DNA of 64,000 nt from Yaniella halotolerans DSM 15476. Its GTDB lineage: Bacteria; Actinomycetota; Actinomycetes; Actinomycetales; Micrococcaceae. The notes under the pieces were generated by a model. It did not search any database. It saw nothing but the letters and a program-made list of their open reading frames with translations, and was not told where the DNA came from. Below are positions 17,706 through 26,154 of the stretch, in pieces. Location of the stretch: contig NZ_ATVQ01000002.1 of the NCBI RefSeq assembly GCF_000420805.1, positions 62,001 to 126,000 of the forward strand, read 5' to 3'. The translations under genes and the position numbers were made by a program. Position 1 is the stretch's first letter, and every line of letters starts with the position of its first letter.

Positions 17706-19133
17706 TCAGACTGAGTAGTACAGCTGAAACTCCATCGGTGAAACCATCGCCTGCATCGGTGCGATTTCAGTGTCACGCTTGAGCTGGATCCAGGTTTCTA
17801 CGAGATCTTCGGTGAAAACATCGCCGGCAAGCAGGAACTCATGGTCCTCTTCCAAAGCGTCGATGGCTTCTTCCAGCGTCCGTGGTGCCTGCTGAATATT
17901 CTGGGATTCTTCTGGCGGGAGCTCGTAGAGATCCTTATCGATTGGCTCTGCGGGCTCAATACGATTGCGAATACCATCCAGTCCGGCCATCAGCTGGGCA
18001 GCAAACCCGAGATACGGGTTGCCTGATGGGTCCGGTGCGCGGAATTCCAAGCGCTTTGCCTTCGGATTCGATCCGGTTACTGGAATTCGGACTGCTGCTG
18101 AGCGGTTACCCTGGGAGTACAGCATGTTGACGGGGGCTTCGAAACCTTTGACGAGGCGCTTGTAGGAGTTCACCGTCGGGTTGGTAAACGCCAAGACCGC
18201 TGACGCGTGTTTCAGCAGCCCACCGATGTACCACCGTGCCGTATCGGAGAGGTTGGCGTAGCCGGTTTCGTCGTAAAACAGTGGCTCACCGTCCATCCAC
18301 AGCGACTGGTGGCAGTGCATACCTGAACCGCCGTCGCCAAATACTGGTTTGGGCATAAAGGTTGCGGTCTTGCCGGCTTGTTCTGCAGCACCTTTGACGA
18401 TGTATTTGAAAAGTTGGACATCGTCGGCTGCACGCATCAGTGTGTCGAAGCGATAGTTAATTTCGCCTTGACCACCTGCACCAACTTCGTGGTGTGAACG
18501 CTCGACTTCAAGTCCAACTTGCCCCAGAAGCAGTGAGATGTCATCGCGTAGGTCAGCGTGTTTATCAACCGGAGAAACCGGGAAGTAACCTTTCATGGTT
18601 CGGTTCCGGTGACCAAGGTTGCCACCCTCGATTTCTTTTCCGTCATTCCAGAAAGCTTCGTCAGAATCTACAGACGCAAAAGAGCGATTTGGCAGATGTG
18701 TCTCAAATCGTACGTCGTCGAAAATGTAGAACTCTGCTTCGGCTGCAAAGATGGCGGTGTCTGCGATACCGGTCGACGCCACATAATCTTCTGCACGTTG
18801 CGCGACGGATCGAGGGTCACGGACGTAAGCTTCGCCTGTGCGTGGTGACAGAATCGAAAATGACATGCACAGGGTTTTGTGTTTGCGGAAAGGGTCAACG
18901 AAAGCAGTGCCTACATCAGGGATCAGCTGCAAGTCCGAGTCGGCAATACCGGCGAAGCCAGGGATGGAAGAACCATCGAAGAGCTGCCCGATGGTGAAGA
19001 AGTCATCGTCTACGGATTCGGCAGGGACGTTGAAATGATGCTGGCCCCCGAGCATATCGGTGAACCGGATATCTACAAAGACGACGTCCTCGTCCTGTAT
19101 ATAGGATAAGACTTCTTCGGGTGAGGTGAACAT
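17706..19133 (-). CDS. glnA: Glutamine synthetase type I, adenylylatable (GlnA1)
   Basis: Main ammonia-assimilating enzyme, about 475 residues. Seen are [10 protein letters not shown], the metal-binding [61 protein letters not shown] and the adenylylation loop DLYELPPEE with the target Tyr at about residue 403. That loop is what GlnE modifies, unlike in GlnA2. GGAG five bases upstream supports the ATG at 19133; another in-frame ATG lies at 19148. Upstream is a perfect dyad at 19196-19213 that might be regulatory. A terminator follows the gene, so it appears monocistronic. Confidence 0.97.
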   Translation of the reverse strand: MFTSPEEVLSYIQDEDVVFVDIRFTDMLGGQHHFNVPAESVDDDFFTIGQLFDGSSIPGFAGIADSDLQLIPDVGTAFVDPFRKHKTLCMSFSILSPRTGEAYVRDPRSVAQRAEDYVASTGIADTAIFAAEAEFYIFDDVRFETHLPNRSFASVDSDEAFWNDGKEIEGGNLGHRNRTMKGYFPVSPVDKHADLRDDISLLLGQVGLEVERSHHEVGAGGQGEINYRFDTLMRAADDVQLFKYIVKGAAEQAGKTATFMPKPVFGDGGSGMHCHQSLWMDGEPLFYDETGYANLSDTARWYIGGLLKHASAVLAFTNPTVNSYKRLVKGFEAPVNMLYSQGNRSAAVRIPVTGSNPKAKRLEFRAPDPSGNPYLGFAAQLMAGLDGIRNRIEPAEPIDKDLYELPPEESQNIQQAPRTLEEAIDALEEDHEFLLAGDVFTEDLVETWIQLKRDTEIAPMQAMVSPMEFQLYYSV

Positions 19134-19195
19134 TGTCACTCCATTCATTGCGTATAAGTTGGTACAAGCTTAACGACTAATCAGACCACATTGAA

Positions 19196-19213
19196 GTTCT
19201 GAGTCTTCAGAAC
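19196..19213. promoter_or_regulatory. Dyad upstream of glnA1
   Basis: Perfect palindrome GTTCTGA-GTCT-TCAGAAC, 63 bp upstream of the glnA1 start in the region shared with the divergent RDD gene. It could be a regulator site. It does not match the GlnR half-site pattern I know, so no regulator is assigned. Confidence 0.4.
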
Positions 19214-19290
19214 GCGAGATTGCGGCGCAATACACATGCGTTAAACATGCAATGCGCATGCTTTGTAACAAAGCTATTAGGCTAGAGCTG

Positions 19291-19701
19291 ATGAGTAACG
19301 GACAAAATTCTTCGCAAGAGCCACGCTGGGCTGGTCAATTCCTTGGACTCCCTGAATCAGGGCCGGCCTCGATGGCTTCGTATCCGCGTCGTCTCGGAGC
19401 GGTTTTCATCGACTGGTTCGTGGCGAGCGGCGTCGGCATGATCATAGCGCCAGGCAACCAGTGGGTCGTGCTGGCCACCTTCTTGTTCTTACATTTCGCC
19501 TTGTTGTGGCTGTTCGCTACGACACTGGGTAAACGAGTGTTTAGAATTCAGGTGGTGCAGCTTGGAGGATCCACAATCAAGCTATATCAAGCAGCCATAC
19601 GAGCGGTTCTACTGATCCTGGTTCTGCCGGTTCTTATCATTGATCGTGATAGTCGTGGTCTGCACGACAAACTGGCCGGCACCGTAGAGATTCATATGTA
19701 A
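19291..19701 (+). CDS. RDD-family membrane protein
   Basis: About 136-residue integral membrane protein. After a polar N-terminus comes YPRRLGAVFIDWF, the Arg-Asp-containing RDD signature, then three hydrophobic stretches (VASGVGMIIA, WVVLATFLFLHFALLWLF, AVLLILVLPVLII), TLGKRVFRIQVV between the second and third, and DRDSRGLHDKLAGT at the end, all typical of the family. Function in this group is not established; some RDD proteins have been linked to ion transport. I chose the ATG at 19291 (MSNGQ); an ATG at 19252 would add 13 residues. It diverges from glnA1. Confidence 0.85.
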   Translation: MSNGQNSSQEPRWAGQFLGLPESGPASMASYPRRLGAVFIDWFVASGVGMIIAPGNQWVVLATFLFLHFALLWLFATTLGKRVFRIQVVQLGGSTIKLYQAAIRAVLLILVLPVLIIDRDSRGLHDKLAGTVEIHM

Positions 19702-19742
19702 TCACACGGCACCGGCCAGTTGAGTGACAGTGGCTTAAACGA

Positions 19743-20546
19743 TTAGCGACCGCGCATAGCCTTGCGGTCTGGACGCATTCGGTTTGGGTCAATACCTTTC
19801 GGTATACCCAAGTTGTTGACCGGCATAGACGAGATACGCTGCTCAACAGCGCGAACTTCGTGACGGTTTAGGGTCTTCTTCATCCGCTTGATCGTGGACT
19901 TGACCTCATGCAACTCAACTTCGTTGGGGCCGTGGCCAACTTGAACCGTGCGGATCTCCACATTCGGCAAGAACCGCTCAAGGTGCTTGCGTTGTTTCTC
20001 CACTAGTTTCTTAGCACGGTTATAGTCGCCGTCGGCTACCAGGACAACACCGGCTTTTCCGACCGCACGGAAAACAGTCTCCTGGGTTCTTGGGTTAACT
20101 GCAACCGGGTCCTCTTCAACAACCCAACCGCGGCCCAACTGCGACAGCGTCGCGCCAGCAGCACCAGGCCGACCGTCAATCTGGGCAAATGCGGCTTTTT
20201 CAGCCTTCTTGTTCATAATGATGATCGCGGCGAGAAGGCCGAGAGGAATGAACATCAGTGTCCAGAGCACGGGAGAGCCCGTGAGTAGACCGATGATGAG
20301 ACCGATCAAGAGGGCGGCGACAAACGCACCGACCATCCACCAGATAATTGATGGATCAAACTTCCGCGTCATTTTAAAGACGTCGGCAATTTGTTTGAAG
20401 AAGCCGCGCTTATTAGCCTTCTTGGCCTTCTTAGCCTCTTTCGCCTCAATTTTTTCAGTCTTACGACGAGCCTTCTGCTCAGCCTTAACGGTTTTGAGGT
20501 CCTTTTTGGGCGCTTGAGCTGCGCCGGAAGATTTTTGTTCAGCCAT
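19743..20546 (-). CDS. DUF4191 membrane protein
   Basis: 267-residue protein of the Actinobacteria-restricted DUF4191 family. A lysine- and alanine-rich, highly charged N-terminus (EAKEAKKAKKANKRG) precedes two adjacent transmembrane segments (IIWWMVGAFVAALLIGLIIG and VLWTLMFIPLGLLAAIIIM), then a soluble C-terminal domain (about 140-267). Its partners and function are unknown. In many relatives it lies near lipA or glnA, which fits the glutamine synthetase about 0.6 kb away. Convergent with the RDD gene and divergent from the kinase. Confidence 0.88.
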   Translation of the reverse strand: MAEQKSSGAAQAPKKDLKTVKAEQKARRKTEKIEAKEAKKAKKANKRGFFKQIADVFKMTRKFDPSIIWWMVGAFVAALLIGLIIGLLTGSPVLWTLMFIPLGLLAAIIIMNKKAEKAAFAQIDGRPGAAGATLSQLGRGWVVEEDPVAVNPRTQETVFRAVGKAGVVLVADGDYNRAKKLVEKQRKHLERFLPNVEIRTVQVGHGPNEVELHEVKSTIKRMKKTLNRHEVRAVEQRISSMPVNNLGIPKGIDPNRMRPDRKAMRGR

Positions 20547-20641
20547 GATAAACCTATTCTAGCCCTAACCCCTGTGGACAACTTAATTTGACCTTTGCAT
20601 TTTCGGGCATGATAGAGCCTACCTGTCCGAGGAGATAAACC

Positions 20642-22141
20642 GTGAATTCGCCCACAGATAGAACATCGGATCTACTCAGTACCCGAATAGCAACGAAATT
20701 CGCACCGCCACAGTTACTCGCACTCGACGACTGGCGAGTTATTCGGCACCTGGGTAGCGGTTCTACCGCGCATGTCTGGCTCTTGCACAACGCATCATGT
20801 TCACACTATGTTGCGTGCAAGACTCCTAAAACAGACGTGGATGCGACTACGCTTTCGCAGGAAGCGCAGTTGGCCGCGGGGTTGCACCATGAGAATCTGA
20901 TTTCGCCAAGCGAACTAGCCCCAGCATTGAGTACGGCCCACGCTACGTTTTGGGAGTTTTTACCTGCCGGTTCACTAGCACATCTCGTGGCATCCGCGGG
21001 GTCTCTGAGTACTGCGCAGACTGTCACAGTCCTATCGGCCATGCTCCAGGTGGCTCAGTATCTTCAGGGGCTGCAAATCGTCCACGGTGACATCTCACCT
21101 CGAAACATACTCTTTGATCTGACGGGCAGACCGGTACTGATTGATTTGGGAGCTGTCAGGGCAACGGCCCACGCTTATACACAGACCGGCTCACCTGGTT
21201 TCACAGCACCCGAGCTTTTGGGCCCTTCCAATCAGGTCGAAGGGCTGGGCGCTGCGGCAGATGTCTATTCCCTTGGGGCTATTGGGTGGTTTTGTCTAAC
21301 CGGTATGATTCCGGGGCCACCCCATGCAAGGGTGCCCTTGGTAACTATGAACCCAAACTTAGCTACTGACATCATTGAGCTCTTGGAAGCCTCACTATCG
21401 GCAGACCCTGCACGACGCCCCAGCTTGAATCAACTGATGGGTGCTGTCCCACACTGGGAGGAACCGGAGCCAGTTGACCTATTCCCGGCAGTGGGGGAAG
21501 AATACGAGCTGCTTTTGCCCACTAGAAAGCCTTTAACTCAGGGGACGCCGAAACGTCGCAAACGAAAACAGCGCCAACGGCAGCAGGCCAAAGCCCGCCC
21601 GCCAGCGAATGCCGTACGGTTAACGAGTCCTAAGCCTCGTCGATTAGTACTGGGATTAGGAGCGCTCATTTTAGCCGGGGGAGTGATAGTAACGAGTATC
21701 TACGCAACGCCCAATGTGGAGCAAGTTGCCTCAGACGTACGGAAAGAAGAGCAAGTCGAGGCCCCACACCAAGTGGATTTCCAGGCCGTCATTGATGCAC
21801 TAGCTAAAGCCCGCAGTACTGCTTGGGCCAACGCAGATGCGTCCCTTAGCACTACCTACGCGGCACCTGATTCTGCAATCCAGAGTCAAGACCGCGATCT
21901 ATTGGAGTCGCTCGCTGAAGCCGGTCATAGTCTCGACGGCATACGAATGCGAGCTACAGTCCTTGCGGCAGCGCAGACAGCTGATTACGCAAAAGTCACC
22001 GTGGACTGGCGGATGGATCGGTATACACAGCGAGATACTGCTGGGGATGTTATCGAAGAATTCGAACCACATTCCCAAAACATTGACTTGATTTTGCACG
22101 AGACAGCTGAGGGGTGGAAGATCACAGACGCAGCGCCATGA
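20642..22141 (+). CDS. Transmembrane serine/threonine protein kinase
   Basis: Hanks-type kinase of 499 residues with GTG start. Kinase domain about 31-268: glycine loop LGSGSTAHVW, Lys60 (VACKTP), catalytic loop HGDISPRN with Asp150 and Asn155, DLG (168-170) in place of DFG, and APE at 189-191. HGD replaces the usual HRD. The residues needed for catalysis are therefore present, but two flanking positions are unusual. A strongly basic juxtamembrane segment (KRRKRKQRQRQQAKAR, about 304-319), one membrane helix (about 334-354) and an outside domain of about 140 residues follow. That domain ends VTVDWRMDRY...GWKITDAAP and looks like an NTF2-type fold. It has no PASTA repeats. No phosphatase or FHA gene is adjacent. 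Confidence 0.88.
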   Translation: MNSPTDRTSDLLSTRIATKFAPPQLLALDDWRVIRHLGSGSTAHVWLLHNASCSHYVACKTPKTDVDATTLSQEAQLAAGLHHENLISPSELAPALSTAHATFWEFLPAGSLAHLVASAGSLSTAQTVTVLSAMLQVAQYLQGLQIVHGDISPRNILFDLTGRPVLIDLGAVRATAHAYTQTGSPGFTAPELLGPSNQVEGLGAAADVYSLGAIGWFCLTGMIPGPPHARVPLVTMNPNLATDIIELLEASLSADPARRPSLNQLMGAVPHWEEPEPVDLFPAVGEEYELLLPTRKPLTQGTPKRRKRKQRQRQQAKARPPANAVRLTSPKPRRLVLGLGALILAGGVIVTSIYATPNVEQVASDVRKEEQVEAPHQVDFQAVIDALAKARSTAWANADASLSTTYAAPDSAIQSQDRDLLESLAEAGHSLDGIRMRATVLAAAQTADYAKVTVDWRMDRYTQRDTAGDVIEEFEPHSQNIDLILHETAEGWKITDAAP

Positions 22142-22218
22142 CGTCACCCACCTTGCAGCAGTCATTAGCGGTCCTATGAATTAGCTGGGATTTGGTGCAT
22201 CACTGCTATTTGGCAAAG

Positions 22219-22250
22219 AAAAAACCGCAGAGCGAACTCTGCGGTTTTTT
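22219..22250. terminator. Bidirectional rho-independent terminator
   Basis: Perfect 14-bp stem with CGAA tetraloop, flanked by A6 on the left and T6 on the right, so it works on both strands. It lies between the kinase and the convergent small membrane protein. Confidence 0.95.
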
Positions 22251-22265
22251 GCAATGGAACCTCCA

Positions 22266-22631
22266 CTACATATCGAAGCGCCATAGTGTTGCCACGAGGG
22301 CTGCGATGATGGCAGTGCCACCCGTAGCATGTGCCAGACCTGTAGAAATCTCGTGACCTCGGTTGATTTTACGACGGCCCAGGAGGGCGGTAGTAAAGAC
22401 CATGAGGCCCAAGAGCAGTTTGATCGTCAGCTTGATACGTTGCGCCGGATCCCCAATACCGTTCATCTCCGTTAGCCCGAAGAGGACCGCTCCTGAGATG
22501 ATCATGAAGATCGCACCGTACCACTGTGAGATAGTGACCGTTGGGTTCTTAAAGTTGGCTAACCAACCCCCAACAATCGCTGCCATCGACAGGATATGGA
22601 CTGCGATGAAAATCGTAGTGACGATAGTCAT
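22266..22631 (-). CDS. Small four-helix membrane protein of unknown function
   Basis: 121 residues with four predicted membrane helices (IFIAVHILSMAAIVGGWLA, WYGAIFMIISGAVLFGL, IKLTIKLLLGLMVFTTALL, GTAIIAALVATLWRF) and short loops. I do not recognise a characterised family. AAAGGA upstream supports the ATG. It starts 19 bases after sucB on the same strand, so it is probably cotranscribed with lpdA-sucB. A histidine in helix 1 (AVHILS) and one in the last loop (LAHATGG) could be ligand positions, but this is speculative. Confidence 0.72.
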   Translation of the reverse strand: MTIVTTIFIAVHILSMAAIVGGWLANFKNPTVTISQWYGAIFMIISGAVLFGLTEMNGIGDPAQRIKLTIKLLLGLMVFTTALLGRRKINRGHEISTGLAHATGGTAIIAALVATLWRFDM

Positions 22632-22650
22632 TATTCTGCCGGGGTTCCTT

Positions 22651-24423
22651 TCAGAGGCCTAGCTCGCCACCGAATTCAGCTCTTTCGAGACGGTTCTTCA
22701 GCGTGGTCATAAATCGACCTGCGTCTGCTCCGTCTACGATGCGGTGATCATAGGTGAGTGACAGGTACATCATGTGACGGATAGCGATAGAATCATTGCC
22801 GTCGGCGTCTGCCATAACAACTGGGCGTTTGACGATGTTTCCTGGACCCAAGATCGCTACCTGTGGCTGGTTGATGACCGGCGTATCAAACAGTGCACCA
22901 AATGAGCCGAGGTTCGTGATTGAGAACGTGCCGCCGGACAATTCGTCAGGTTTGACCTGGTTGTCGCGGGTACGCAAGGCAACATCTGAGATCGAGCTGG
23001 CTATTCCAGCCAAATTCAAGTTACCTGCGTTTTTGATGACTGGCACGAGGAGACCGCGCTCAGTGTCTACTGCAATACCGATGTCTTCGGTGCTGTGGTA
23101 GGTGATCTCCTGGGTCTCAGTGTTGTACTGAGCATTCAGAGCCGGGTGGGCGCGGAGTGCTTCAGTTGTTGCCTGGGTAATGAAGGCAAGGAATGTGAGG
23201 TTAGCGCCGTTTTCAGCTTTGAACCGCTCCTTCACCTGATTACGGAGGTTAACGATTCGAGTCATATCGATTTCGTGAACCTGTGTCAGCTGGGCTGAGG
23301 TATCCAGTGATTCGACCATGCGATCAGCGATGACGCGACGGATGCGAGAAGCTTTTTCTGTCGTGCCACGCTTGGACGGATCGATCGAAGAGGTCGGATC
23401 CTTAGGCGCTGGGCGTGAAGCCTGCTGTGAAGCAGCTGCGGGAGCTGCTGTCTGATCGCCACGAGATTCGTACTCTTTTGCTGCTGCAGCGGCAAGTACG
23501 TCTTGCTTGCGGATCCGACCGCCAACACCTGTTCCGGTGACCTGGTCTAGATCGACATCCTGCTCACGTGCTAAACGACGCACTAGCGGAGTGACGTAGC
23601 CGTCACCGCGTGGCGTGTCGTCAGGAGAGCTTGGCGTCTCTTCTGCAGCTGGTGCAGGGGTAGGCGCAGGCTCAGGTTCTGGAGTTGGCGCAGGTTCAGG
23701 CTCGGGTGTTGGTTCTGGCTTCTCTGCGGCAGGCTCTGGTTCCGAAGTTTTCTGAGCCGGAGCAGCTGGTGGAGCTTCTTCTGCTGGCGCCGAGTCGGAA
23801 GAACCTACGAGAGCTAGGACTTGGCCAACCTCGATGTCTTCGTCTTCCTGAACTTTAATTTCCAGAACAGTACCGGCCACCGGGGATGGGATCTCGGTGT
23901 CGACTTTGTCGGTGGAGATTTCCACGATGGGTTCGTCGACTTCGATGGTGTCGCCGACTTCTTTTAGCCAGCGGGTAACGGTACCTTCAGTAACCGATTC
24001 GCCCAGTTCTGGCAGGGTGACTTCTTGAGCATCTGCTGACGCTGAAGCAGGTGCCTCTTCTTGGGCCACCGGAGCTGATGTCTCAGCGGATTCCTCCGTA
24101 GACTCTGCGGTCTCAGTAGGCTCCTCTTCGGCAGGCGCTTCTTCCGCGGCGGAGTCATCCGCTGGGCTGTCAGCTGCAGATTCACCTTCCTCACCAACAA
24201 CGGCTAAGCCTTGGCCGACCTCGATGTCTTCGTCTTCCTGAACGAGAATTTCCAGGACTGTTCCAGCGACCGGGGATGGGATCTCGGTGTCGACTTTGTC
24301 GGTGGAGATTTCCACGATGGGTTCGTCGACTTCGATGGTGTCGCCGACTTCTTTTAGCCAACGGGTAACGGTACCTTCAGTAACCGATTCGCCCAGTTCT
24401 GGCAGAGTAATGGTTTCAGACAT
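22651..24423 (-). CDS. sucB: 2-oxoacid dehydrogenase E2 (dihydrolipoamide acyltransferase), two lipoyl domains
   Basis: Acyltransferase core of the pyruvate/2-oxoglutarate dehydrogenase complexes, about 590 residues. Two lipoyl domains, each with the lipoylated Lys in [14 protein letters not shown] (Lys43 and Lys173), are joined by Ala/Glu/Pro-rich linkers. A peripheral-subunit-binding domain ([19 protein letters not shown]) and the catalytic domain with [15 protein letters not shown] follow. In Actinobacteria this protein, usually annotated SucB, serves as the E2 of pyruvate dehydrogenase. The ATG at 24423 gives the expected [14 protein letters not shown]-terminus. The two lipoyl-encoding stretches are almost identical at DNA level. 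It follows lpdA by 83 bases. Confidence 0.95.
   Translation of the reverse strand: MSETITLPELGESVTEGTVTRWLKEVGDTIEVDEPIVEISTDKVDTEIPSPVAGTVLEILVQEDEDIEVGQGLAVVGEEGESAADSPADDSAAEEAPAEEEPTETAESTEESAETSAPVAQEEAPASASADAQEVTLPELGESVTEGTVTRWLKEVGDTIEVDEPIVEISTDKVDTEIPSPVAGTVLEIKVQEDEDIEVGQVLALVGSSDSAPAEEAPPAAPAQKTSEPEPAAEKPEPTPEPEPAPTPEPEPAPTPAPAAEETPSSPDDTPRGDGYVTPLVRRLAREQDVDLDQVTGTGVGGRIRKQDVLAAAAAKEYESRGDQTAAPAAASQQASRPAPKDPTSSIDPSKRGTTEKASRIRRVIADRMVESLDTSAQLTQVHEIDMTRIVNLRNQVKERFKAENGANLTFLAFITQATTEALRAHPALNAQYNTETQEITYHSTEDIGIAVDTERGLLVPVIKNAGNLNLAGIASSISDVALRTRDNQVKPDELSGGTFSITNLGSFGALFDTPVINQPQVAILGPGNIVKRPVVMADADGNDSIAIRHMMYLSLTYDHRIVDGADAGRFMTTLKNRLERAEFGGELGL
23820..24410. repeat. Direct repeat of about 200 bp encoding the two lipoyl domains
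   Basis: The stretch at about 23820-24020 recurs at 24210-24410, offset by exactly 390 bases (130 codons). Only a handful of bases differ, including at third codon positions. This is an intragenic duplication kept homogeneous, not a mobile element. Confidence 0.9.
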
Positions 24424-24506
24424 TACGTCCGGTTTCCTCTCTATTCCTCTTCGAATGCTCACACGTTCAGTGCTTTAAGCACAGGTGGCAAAACCACCAT
24501 GGTGGA

Positions 24507-25880
24507 CTAGGCGTGCAACGGGAATCCGTTGAGCATCATTGCTGCTTCACCCAGTGATTCGTTCTGTGTTGGGTGTGCGTGGATGAAGTGGGCGATATCT
24601 TCTGGGTATGCTTCCCAGTTGACGATCAGCTGTGCTTCACCAATTTGTTCTGAGATTCGGTCACCGATTGCGTGCACGCCGACGATTGGACCATGTTTTT
24701 GTCGAATCATCTTAACAATACCGCTTGTACCGATGATTGTTGATTTGCCGTTTCCGGCGAGGTTGTACTCGACGGTTTCAACGTTATCGGAACCGAATTC
24801 TTCCTGGGCGACAGGCTCTGTCATGCCGACCGAAATAATTTCTGGTGTAGTGAATGTCACGCCAGGGATATTGCGGTCTTCGACTTTCAGAGGGTTGTTG
24901 CCCATGATTTCTTCGATGACGAAGTGCCCGTGCTGGTAACCGCGATGGGCGAGCTGTTTACCTTTTACGATGTCGCCGATGGCGTAGATGTTGCCTACCC
25001 CTGTGTGCAAGCGATCATTCGTGGCAACGTGTGCACCATCCAGCGGGATGTTGACGTCTTCATAGCCCATGTTCTCGGTATTTGGCTTACGTCCTGTAGC
25101 AACCAAGCAGATATCGGCTTCGAACTCTTTGCCGTCAGCCAGGGTGACTTTGACGCCATCCGAGGTTTCTTCGACTTTCTCGAAGAATACGCCGAGGTTC
25201 GACTTGATGCCGGCCTTGCGGAAGTTACGTGTGAGCTGCTTGATAATGGCAGGATCTTCGTTCGGCACGAGTGTGTCAAGGCCTTCGATAATGGTGACAT
25301 CCATGCCATAAGAGTTCCAGGCGGAGGCGAACTCTGAACCGATGACGCCGCCACCGAGCACAATTGCCGATTTCGGGGTGTAGTCCAACTGCAGTGCTTC
25401 GGTTGAGGTGAGGATCTTGTCGGAGATCGTGAGACCCATCGTGTTGGAAACAGAACCGGAGGCGAGGATGATGTGTTTACCGGTATACACGGTGCCATCA
25501 ACATCGATCTGGTTTTCAGACACCAAGCGACCGTTGCCTGCAATGGTGGTTACCTTACGCATTTTCAGCAGGCCCTGAAGACCTTTGAACTTGCCGTCGA
25601 CAATTTTATCTTTGTACTCCCGGACAGCGGCCATATCAATCGAGTCAAAAGTAGCTTTGACGCCGAATTTTTCGGAAGCGCGTGCTGAGTCGGCAACTTC
25701 TGCAGCGTGTAAATAGGCTTTGGTTGGGATGCAACCATAGTGGAGGCAAACGCCGCCGAGTTTGTCACGTTCAATAATTCCTACGGAGAGTCCGTGGTGT
25801 GATGCACGTATAGCTGCAGCATAACCGGCGGAGCCACCGCCGAGAATTAGTACGTCGAATTCTGTAGCGGTTTCAGTCAC
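24507..25880 (-). CDS. lpdA: Dihydrolipoamide dehydrogenase (E3)
   Basis: Flavoprotein that reoxidises the lipoyl groups of E2 and reduces NAD. 457 residues. The FAD-binding site is LILGGGSAGYAAAIRA, the redox-active disulfide is Cys45-Cys50 in GGVCLHYGCIPTKA, the NAD site is AIVLGGGVIGSEFASAW, the second FAD site is IYAIGDIVKG, and the C-terminal catalytic HAHPTQNESLGE is present. GTG start with GAGGAG upstream. It precedes sucB on the same strand, so E3 and E2 are made together. The E1 genes are outside the window. Confidence 0.96.
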   Translation of the reverse strand: MTETATEFDVLILGGGSAGYAAAIRASHHGLSVGIIERDKLGGVCLHYGCIPTKAYLHAAEVADSARASEKFGVKATFDSIDMAAVREYKDKIVDGKFKGLQGLLKMRKVTTIAGNGRLVSENQIDVDGTVYTGKHIILASGSVSNTMGLTISDKILTSTEALQLDYTPKSAIVLGGGVIGSEFASAWNSYGMDVTIIEGLDTLVPNEDPAIIKQLTRNFRKAGIKSNLGVFFEKVEETSDGVKVTLADGKEFEADICLVATGRKPNTENMGYEDVNIPLDGAHVATNDRLHTGVGNIYAIGDIVKGKQLAHRGYQHGHFVIEEIMGNNPLKVEDRNIPGVTFTTPEIISVGMTEPVAQEEFGSDNVETVEYNLAGNGKSTIIGTSGIVKMIRQKHGPIVGVHAIGDRISEQIGEAQLIVNWEAYPEDIAHFIHAHPTQNESLGEAAMMLNGFPLHA

Positions 25881-26109
25881 GATCGATGCTCCTCATCTTT
25901 GCGGAGGTTTGCCCCGCATTAGTCCTCGTAAATGGTTTCCAACCATGCGTCCTTATCCTGTACTGCTGGAATCGCCAGGCCAGTCGCTGGACACTTCCTA
26001 TTAACTGTATAACTTCCTACGGCGGTTGTTCCATAACCTGTACCACGTTAACGCGCCCGGCCTCTGGCACCGCAGCAAGAAAGCGGACTTAAGTGATGTA
26101 TGTTGCTAG

Positions 26110-26140
26110 AATTGGGCCGCCCTTCTCGGACGGCCCAATT
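26110..26140. terminator. Terminator hairpin after pepA
   Basis: Inverted repeat AATTGGGCCG ... CGGCCCAATT (arms 26110-26119 and 26131-26140) 15 bases past the pepA stop. The T-run is short. Confidence 0.65.
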
Positions 26141-26154
26141 TGTTATGTCATTGT

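Noticed and set aside
19670-19721. Inverted repeat AACTGGCCGG at the end of the RDD gene as a terminator
   Set aside because: The 32-base loop and lack of T-tract make it unconvincing.
23640-23780. Short tandem-looking repeat in sucB
   Set aside because: It encodes the Pro/Glu/Ala linker between lipoyl and subunit-binding domains, ordinary for E2 proteins.
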